Under the pieces are notes generated by a model, which was given only the letters and a program-made list of their open reading frames with translations, was not told the origin of the DNA and searched no databases. This document shows positions 8,413 to 14,713 of a stretch of 14,713 nucleotides of DNA, one piece after another. This DNA comes from Gryganskiella cystojenkinii (lineage: Eukaryota; Mortierellomycota; Mortierellomycetes; Mortierellales; Mortierellaceae): positions 27,776 to 42,488 of the forward strand of contig JAAAIG010000276.1 of NCBI GenBank assembly GCA_015852425.1, given 5' to 3'. The position numbers and the translations under genes were made by a program. Position 1 is the stretch's first letter. Each line of letters opens with the position of its first letter.

Positions 8413-8780
8413 GCAAATGTGTTTTTTCGCGAGTATATTTTCCAGGTCGTTGAGGCAGAGAAAGAATAAAAGGGGTTGTGTTTACTGTTTGTTCTTGTGA
8501 GAAGAGACTTGGAGATGGAGGGAAATGAGCAGTGCGATTAAACAAGGTCATGACGCAGATCACGTGTGAGTTGGGCACAGCTGCGATGCAAATGAAAGAA
8601 TTTTTTTTTTTTGGTTGATCTCTTTCTCACAAACACACGACCTGAAAAAATAACAATATTTCTTTGTTTCTTCACTCTCTCTTTCTGTCTTCAGATCACC
8701 CCACCATTCCCCCACCATTGCATGAGCGCATAGAACTCTTTTAAAAAGAAGCAACCCTCTTGGCTCTTTTGAATTAATTA
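8413..8780. promoter_or_regulatory. Divergent promoter, PLA2 / P5B ATPase
   Basis: These 368 bp lie between the two start codons of head-to-head genes and must hold both leaders and core promoters. The ATPase side has long CT-rich and T-rich tracts (about 8600-8690) and AATTAATTA just before its ATG. ATCACGTG lies at 8559-8566. No clear TATA box is visible. Confidence 0.6.
8559..8566. promoter_or_regulatory. ATCACGTG E-box (Cbf1/CLEAR-like core)
   Basis: It matches RTCACRTG, the Cbf1-type bHLH site, and the core of the animal CLEAR/TFEB motif. It is 147 bp upstream of the PLA2 ATG and 215 bp upstream of the ATPase ATG. The only other CACGTG I noticed in the window is in the other divergent promoter, at 4271. 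Function is inferred. Confidence 0.4.
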
Positions 8781-11700
8781 ATGAAAAACACTGCTCCTCT
8801 CCACTCCTCCAGCCATGACCGCTCTACTCTTAATAACCACCTCAATAATAACCCACACAACCAGCAACCTCGAAACGACAACAGTATCGAGCAGCTGAGC
8901 AACTCTGACGAAGAGGCTGCTACTGCCGACACTGCTACTGCGACTGGTTCTTCCTCTCTCTCTCAGCAGAGTCGGCCACGCTCCACTTCCTCAACTTCCT
9001 TCAACAGCAGAGTGACTACTGCCTCCAACGCAGCCGGTTCCTCGTCGACTGCGACTGCTGGTCAGGACAATCGACAGCAACTACTGCAAGGACAACAGGA
9101 CCCAGATTTCTCCTCGCCCAGCCTGCCCTTCTCCCCTTATTCACCCCCGAACCTGCTCTCATTGCGATTTAACAATGGAGAAGAAAGCGACGGTCAAGAG
9201 TTGTCTGACGAAGAAGACAGTGATCGGACCGAGGGAGAGATGCGTCATTCCATCCCAAAGGCAATCACTAGGCCCAAAACTGTCGCCAAACGCACGTCCT
9301 CTTTTGGTGAGTTTACATATTTTTACAATTGGGACCAACAGAAACCATGCAAATCCGATCGTTTTGGAATGTGAGAATCTTTGCCTCTTTGTTGGGACCT
9401 ACAAATGAGGTCATGGTTCAAAACAACAATGCTGATCCAGGTTCCCGTTAAAGCGGCTCTCAAAAAAGCAGAGAACACAGACACAAAGAGGGGATTGAAA
9501 AAAAACAAAAAAAGTTACTTCTTAAACACCGGATCTATTGGGTTCAGTTGACTTTTATTTTTTTGGGAGACCGACTCTTTTTCCCAATGACGATGCTACA
9601 TGTTCAGTCTCCTTTGTCTTATTTTCTTTGGTGGGGGGGTTTTTTTATTGTTGCCCCTTCTGTTTGCAAAACTGAAAAACTCATCGTTCCGTTATCTCTC
9701 TCTCTCTTTAACTTTGATAATGCAGATAACCACCACAAGCATGATAGAACCCGGCAGCGTGTTTACCTCGAGGAGGAGGATGTGGAATTGATCATTACAG
9801 GATACCGTTACCGTCAATTCCGGATGTATCTCTACTACGTCTTTTGTGTCTTCTCTGGTGGCATTATCTTCTTGCTCGGTCGCTGGATGCCTCAGCGGTA
9901 CATCTCCTTTGTTGCAGAGCCTTGTGAGATGAGCAGGGCGGACTGCGTTGTTGTTCGGGTAAGTCACAGAATAGGTTGAAAAAAAGTCAATTGCTGCGGC
10001 CCTAATTTTGCGCCAAAGAAGAAATCGTTGATTACTGACAGACTTTTTTTTTCACACCATCCTGTGCTTTTGGATAACAGAACGAATGGGGTCAAATCGC
10101 GAGGGAACCTATCTTTACCAAATATTATGGAGGATCCATCGATTCGGTCTTTAGTCCCGAACAATTGGAAAAGGCAGCGGACGATGACAGTATCGATGAG
10201 ACAGTGGTAAGCCTAAGGAGCAACTGGAGCAACTTTACTTTTTGTTTATTTTACAGCTCCCTTTTCTGCCGTCGACACTTTTTCTTGGCGCAATTCTGAC
10301 TCTCTTTTTTTCAATGAAATCAGACCACAGGCATGTTGCACGACATGCGGTACTTTGACTACCAATATATCCGGTTCATCTACAACCCTTCCGCCCAGGT
10401 CTTTATGCAAAACTCTCAATGGAAGGACCCTGACTGGTCCAACACCGCGAACTGTGAACGCGGGATTGGACGCGAAACCCATCAGGAGCGCACCATGGTC
10501 TTTGGTCAAAACCTTATCGACGTTCAAGAAAAAACCGTCAGTCAGCTTTTGGTCCAGGAAGTCCTTCATCCATTCTATGTCTTCCAAGTCTTTTCTATGA
10601 TTCTCTGGTTCGCGGATGATTACTATTATTATGCGGCTTGTATCTTTGTCATCTCGACGGTCTCGGTTGTGACAGAGTTGATCGAGACCAAGAAGACGAT
10701 GCGGAGGATGCGTGAAATGTCCAGATTCACCTGTAACACCAAGGTGTTTCGATCAGGGCGATGTAAGTTGATATAATTCGATATAGCCCTGAAACTTTTC
10801 AATTGAGTTCTTTGATGCAGTGCACCAGCTAATTTTTTTCTATCCTTTGAAAAAATAGGGCGCTATATTGGATCAGAGGAGCTCGTGCCTGGCGATGTCT
10901 TTGAGGTTACGGATTCAGATCTGGCTGTATTCCCTTGCGACGCTGTCCTGCTCTCGGGCGACTGTATTGTGAACGAATCTATGCTTACAGGAGAATCTGT
11001 TCCAGTCTCCAAGGTTCCTGTGACGAGTGCAACACTTCAACTCCTGGATTTGTCCTTGGCGAATATACCCACAGAATTGGCTCGTCACTTCCTTTTCTCG
11101 GGTACCAAGATTGTCCGTGCTCGACCTGGTGCCACCTCTTCCACGACTCAAAAGGATGCTACGGCAGAGGAGGATGAATACGGAGTGAACCCGCCTTTGA
11201 GGGGGTTGGCATTGGTGGTCAGAATCGGATTCAATACCACCAAAGGAACCTTGATCCGCTCCATGTTGTTCCCCAAGCCCAACGATTTCCAGTTCTACAA
11301 AGATTCCTTCCGGTTTATCGGTATCCTCGCCATCATTGCCAGTATCGGTTTCTTAATCTCGTGTGTTAACTTTGTGAACATGGGTGTGCCCTTCAAGATG
11401 ATGATTGTCAAGGCCCTGGATCTGATTACGATCGTGGTCCCACCAGCGCTGCCAGCGACCATGTCGATCGGTACCAGCTTCGCGATTGCTCGACTCAAGC
11501 GGTCCAACATCTTTTGTATCAGTCCCACGCGTGTCAATATCGGAGGCAAGATCAATTGTATGTGCTTTGACAAGACTGGTACCCTCACCGAAGATGGGTT
11601 GGATGTACTGGGTGTCCAGTGTGCGGACAGCGAGACGGGCAAGTTTGGCGAGATGCTCAAGCATGTTGAAGAGATGCAGTCTGCGCCGTCGACCATCATG

Positions 11701-14100
11701 GAAAAGTCGATGCCCTTGTTGTTTGCGATGACAACTTGTCATTCTGTAAAGTCCCTGAATGGCGAGTTAATTGGCGATCCGCTGGATTTGAAGATGTTTG
11801 AGTTTACACAGTGGGTCCTCGAAGAAGGTGGATTGGGATCTCGAACCGGTACTGTCACAGAAAGCGCTCATGGAAATAACAGCAAGAACGGCGTCAACGG
11901 AGGCGTGGTATCGACTGTGGTTCGACCCCCTGGAGGTAAACAGTTTAACCTCGATGATATGATTGCCAACCAGTCTGGCCAGATTCAGAGCGATGAGGTA
12001 TGTAACATGTGGCTAATATCTGTGACATTCCAATTGCAGGTAGTTGAAGATAAATGTCTGTTTTAACCCCTTTAACACGTCGTTGTGCAATCTTTTTAGG
12101 CGCCTTTCCTGGAATTGGGCATCATCCGCTGTTTCGAATTCGTCTCTCAACTCCGTCGCATGTCCGTGATCGTCAAACGTCTTCACAAACCTGGCATGGA
12201 AATCTTTGTCAAAGGCGCGCCTGAGGTCATGACCGAGATCTGCATCAAGGAGTCGCTCCCTCTCGATTACACGGAACGTCTCTCTTACTACACACATCAT
12301 GGATACCGTGTTATCGCATGTGCTTACAAGTCTGTGCCGACGCTGAATTTTGTCCGCGCTCAGCGTGTCAAGCGAGAGCAGGTCGAGTCGGATTTGACAT
12401 TCCTGGGATTCATTGTGTTTGAAAACAAGTTAAAGCCGACCACGGCTCCGGTGGTGGCGACATTGTCGAACGCAAGAATTCGGCAGGTCATGTGCACGGG
12501 TGATAATGTCCTCACTGCCATCTCGGTCTCGAAAGAATGTGGGTTGATTAACAAGGCTCGAGAAGTTTATACACCCAGGTTCATCACTGGTGATTCCATG
12601 ACGGAGCACTCTGAGATTGTCTGGGAGAATACGGATAACGAGAGGATAACCCTTGATCCGATTACTTTGAAGGTAAAATACTCGGCGGGCAAATATTACT
12701 GGCTATGGAAAATATGTTTGGGTACCGCCTATTGGTAACTGACTTTTATTATTTACTGTTTTGTCATTTCGTAGCCGTTAAACAACTGGACGGACGACTC
12801 TAGTAACGGACCTGATTTCCCTCGGTACAGCCATCTCATGAACGACCATGTCTTGGCTGTGACTGGAGACTGTTTCCGATGGATGGTCGATTATGCGCCA
12901 ACCTCGACCCTGAACCGCATGTTGGTCCGAGGTCAGATCTTTGCTCGCATGTCCCCCGATGAGAAACACGAACTGGTCGAACACCTCCAACAGATTGGTT
13001 ACTGTGTCGGATTTTGCGGTGATGGTGCCAACGACTGCGGAGCACTCAAGGCCGCAGATGTAGGCATCTCATTGAGTGAGGCCGAGGCCTCGGTCGCCGC
13101 CCCGTTTACTAGTCGATCGAACGACATCGCTTGCGTGGTCAGGGTCATTCAAGAAGGACGTGCCGCCTTGGTGACGAGTTTCAGTTGTTTCAAGTACATG
13201 GCGCTCTACTCCATCATCCAGTTCACAACGGTTTCGTTCCTGTACGCTTTTGCGTCCAATTTGGGCGATTTCCAGTACTTGTACATTGATCTCGTTTTGA
13301 TCTTGCCGATTGCAGTGTTCATGGGTCGTACAGAAGCCTACCCAGTCCTTTCACCAAAGAGACCAACTGCGAACCTGGTCTCGAAGAAGGTTCTGACTTC
13401 GTTGTTAGGCCAGATCTTGATCCAGTCTGTCTTCCAGGGTGCACTTTTTGGGATTGTTCGTCATCAACCCTGGTACAGACCACCAGAGTACAACTCGGAG
13501 GAGAAGAACATTGAATGTTTCGAAAACACGGTCTTGTTCCTGCTGTCGTGCTTCCAGTACCTGTTAGTCGCAATTGTCTTCTCGGTTGGAAAACCCTATC
13601 GCAAGCCAATGTCATCGAACCGTCCTTTCGTCTTGATCACGATCACTTTGGTGTTGACCTCTTCGATCATGGTTCTATTCCAGTTCCCCTGGTTGTTTAA
13701 TCTGATGCAGTTTGTCAAGATTCCAATCAGCTTCCGTATCGGTATCCTGGTCATGGCCGGCATGAACCTGGGTCTGTCCTTGATCTGTGAGCATTACTTT
13801 TTCCCAGTGATCTCGTCTTGGATCGGGATCTGGATGAACTCTAGACAATCCAAGAAGGATCAACGTGCTCGTCAACAGCAGCAAATTCTTGCCTCCACTG
13901 CGAATCAGAGCGTGGTCGTTGCGACTGGTTATGGAAGTCAGGACATGACGGGTCCGAATCTTTCAGAGACAGCGGCAGCTGGAGGAGCAGGGCAAGAGGG
14001 CTTTGTTGAAGCTGCCACATCGTCCAAGAAGAAGACTTCTTCAAAGAAGGAAGCGGTCAAGATTTACAAGCTTGTTGAGGAGGAGATGTTGAGACCATGA
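8781..14100 (+). CDS. P5B-type ATPase, ATP13A2/Ypk9-like polyamine transporter
   Basis: Seven exons: 8781-9306, 9726-9958, 10081-10206, 10324-10762, 10859-11997, 12100-12672 and 12775-14100 (4362 nt, 1453 aa). All introns are GT-AG with matching phases. Motifs in order: TGES (485-488, actuator dephosphorylation loop); PPALP in M4 (636-640), which marks P5B rather than P5A (PPELP); DKTGT with phosphorylated Asp679; KGAPE (859-863, nucleotide binding); TGDN (954-957); GDGAND (1094-1099); then [16 protein letters not shown] and about six C-terminal membrane helices. The first membrane segment is near 200-225 ([20 protein letters not shown]). The first 175 residues are a disordered Ser/Asn/Gln/Thr-rich tail on one exon. 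ATP13A2 exports spermine from lysosomes and Ypk9 is vacuolar, so a vacuolar/lysosomal membrane role is inferred. Length is close to Ypk9 (about 1470 aa). Every catalytic motif is intact. Confidence 0.95.
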
Positions 14101-14192
14101 TGGTTTTTTTAAAAAGAAAAGATAGAGAAAATGAACCCTATGTATGTATTATTGAAACATATCCCCTCAGTCCTCGCCAGGCAGAATCATCA

Positions 14193-14206
14193 TTTATTTA
14201 TTTATT
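14193..14206 (-). terminator. Overlapping AATAAA poly(A) signals of the WD40 gene
   Basis: On the minus strand three overlapping AATAAA hexamers (AATAAATAAATAAA) lie about 39-52 nt downstream of the WD40 gene stop codon. That is a usual position for a polyadenylation signal. The P5B ATPase stop is only about 90 bp away on the other strand, so the two 3' UTRs are adjacent or overlap. Confidence 0.55.
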
Positions 14207-14244
14207 TTTTTTGGTCTTTGGGAGGAAGGAGCAGAGTTCTTGTT

Positions 14245-14713
14245 TTAAGTTGGCTGCCTTAGGCTCCTTGGATGAGGGAGAGAGTGCTTGAACTTTGATA
14301 CTGCAGACACAACGGTGCTCATCGTGCTTCCTGCACCTTGGAGTGTCATCAGTGGTTCAGGGTCGCCCACAGCTCCGCGCTGTCGTAGTAGCTCCATATT
14401 AATCCTCTCCAATCCTCGTACATCTTGAAAAGATGCGTCTGACACAATAAGTCTGTCATGTGCCGAACTCCAATGCAGACAAAAATGAAAGTTGCACTCC
14501 TCTTCTATGGTTTGCCACACGCGAACAGACTTATCTCCACCGCCAGTTACAAGATAGGTGCCACTGGGGGTTGTTTTCCACGAAGTGGTATAAACTGCGC
14601 CATGGAAATCTTTCACAACTACCAGACATTGACCCGAATTCACATCCCACAGCCGCACTGTGTTGTCAGAACTGCCCGAGGCAATCTGGTGACCGCTGGG
14701 AGAATACACCACG
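14245..14713 (-). CDS. WD40-repeat protein, C-terminal part (runs off right edge)
   Basis: The minus strand is open from the window edge to a TAA at 14247-14245 (155 codons). It holds one WD40 blade with GSSDNTVRLWD and a second with GAVYTTSWKTTPSGTYLVTGGGDKSVRVWQ. A non-WD tail follows, containing DVRGLERINMELLRQRGAVGDP, whose central part is LERINMELLRQRGAVG. From memory, tails of this kind end large WD40 proteins, often with NACHT/STAND ATPase domains, that are greatly expanded in Mortierella-type fungi. The N-terminal domains are outside the window, so the class is an inference. WD40 blades normally form a propeller for protein binding. No intron is seen in this part. Confidence 0.8.
   Translation of the reverse strand, partial: VVYSPSGHQIASGSSDNTVRLWDVNSGQCLVVVKDFHGAVYTTSWKTTPSGTYLVTGGGDKSVRVWQTIEEECNFHFCLHWSSAHDRLIVSDASFQDVRGLERINMELLRQRGAVGDPEPLMTLQGAGSTMSTVVSAVSKFKHSLPHPRSLRQPT

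Noticed and set aside
7734..8453. Plus-strand 239-codon frame with an Asp/Glu run
   Set aside because: It is the antisense shadow of PLA2 exons 1-2. The acidic run is the complement of the poly-Ser codons, and the minus-strand reading has conserved PLA2 context.
9307..9725. Possible extra exon within ATPase intron 1 (for example after GATCCAG or ACCAACAG)
   Set aside because: The frames tested either hit a stop within four codons or a later stop, or end in the wrong phase for exon 2. Direct joining of 9306 to 9726 keeps frame.
10246..10587. Minus-strand 113-codon frame
   Set aside because: It lies antisense to ATPase exon 4 and intron 3, with no family features.
11295..11742. Minus-strand frames of about 130 codons opposite the ATPase M4/phosphorylation region
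   Set aside because: They are antisense shadows of the P5B ATPase exon 5, which carries TGES, PPALP and DKTGT in the plus frame.
1..14713. tRNA, rRNA, CRISPR arrays, transposons or integration sites
   Set aside because: I saw no T-loop plus acceptor-stem pattern, no spaced direct repeats, no terminal inverted repeats and no transposase motifs by eye. A tRNAscan and repeat search would settle it.

Overview
The window reads as nuclear DNA of a filamentous fungus. Genes have many short GT-AG introns, mostly 89-184 nt, with donors such as GTATGT, GTAAGT and GTGAGT. Protein-coding genes lie on both strands with short spacers, and there are no bacterial operon features. The gene families and the WD40 protein tail at the right edge suggest an early-diverging fungus, most likely Mortierellomycotina (Mucoromycota). 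That placement is inference from memory of the families and was not searched.

Layout, left to right. (1) 1-342, minus: the 5' end of a secreted-protein gene that runs off the left edge. (2) 343-2007: a 1.66-kb spacer with no gene I can support, but with a cluster of identical GCGCCATT octamers. (3) 2008-4093, minus: a six-exon Tra2-type splicing factor (RS region, one RRM, a TPTPG linker, an RDY-rich tail). (4) 4094-4443: a divergent promoter carrying TCACGTGA. (5) 4444-4902, plus: an intronless mitochondrial ribosomal protein mL40. (6) 4903-5223: a convergent spacer. (7) 5224-8412, minus: a seven-exon cytosolic-type phospholipase A2 with a mitochondrial-like N-terminus. (8) 8413-8780: a second divergent promoter with ATCACGTG. 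(9) 8781-14100, plus: a seven-exon P5B-type ATPase of the ATP13A2/Ypk9 group, 1453 aa. (10) 14245-14713, minus: the 3' end of a WD40-repeat gene that runs off the right edge.

The three large genes were assembled by hand. I matched splice-site phase and checked that conserved family motifs read through each junction; every junction chosen keeps frame. The genes do not form one pathway. The two head-to-head pairs (Tra2/mL40 and PLA2/P5B ATPase) each share a 350-370 bp promoter with a CACGTG core, so co-regulation within each pair is possible.

I did not find a clearly new biological system. The most interesting material is the Tra2 gene, with several in-frame alternative splice choices, a repeated acceptor sequence and a possible internal start. 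Next come the PLA2 with an organelle-type N-terminus, the octamer cluster, and the secreted precursor with dibasic sites.
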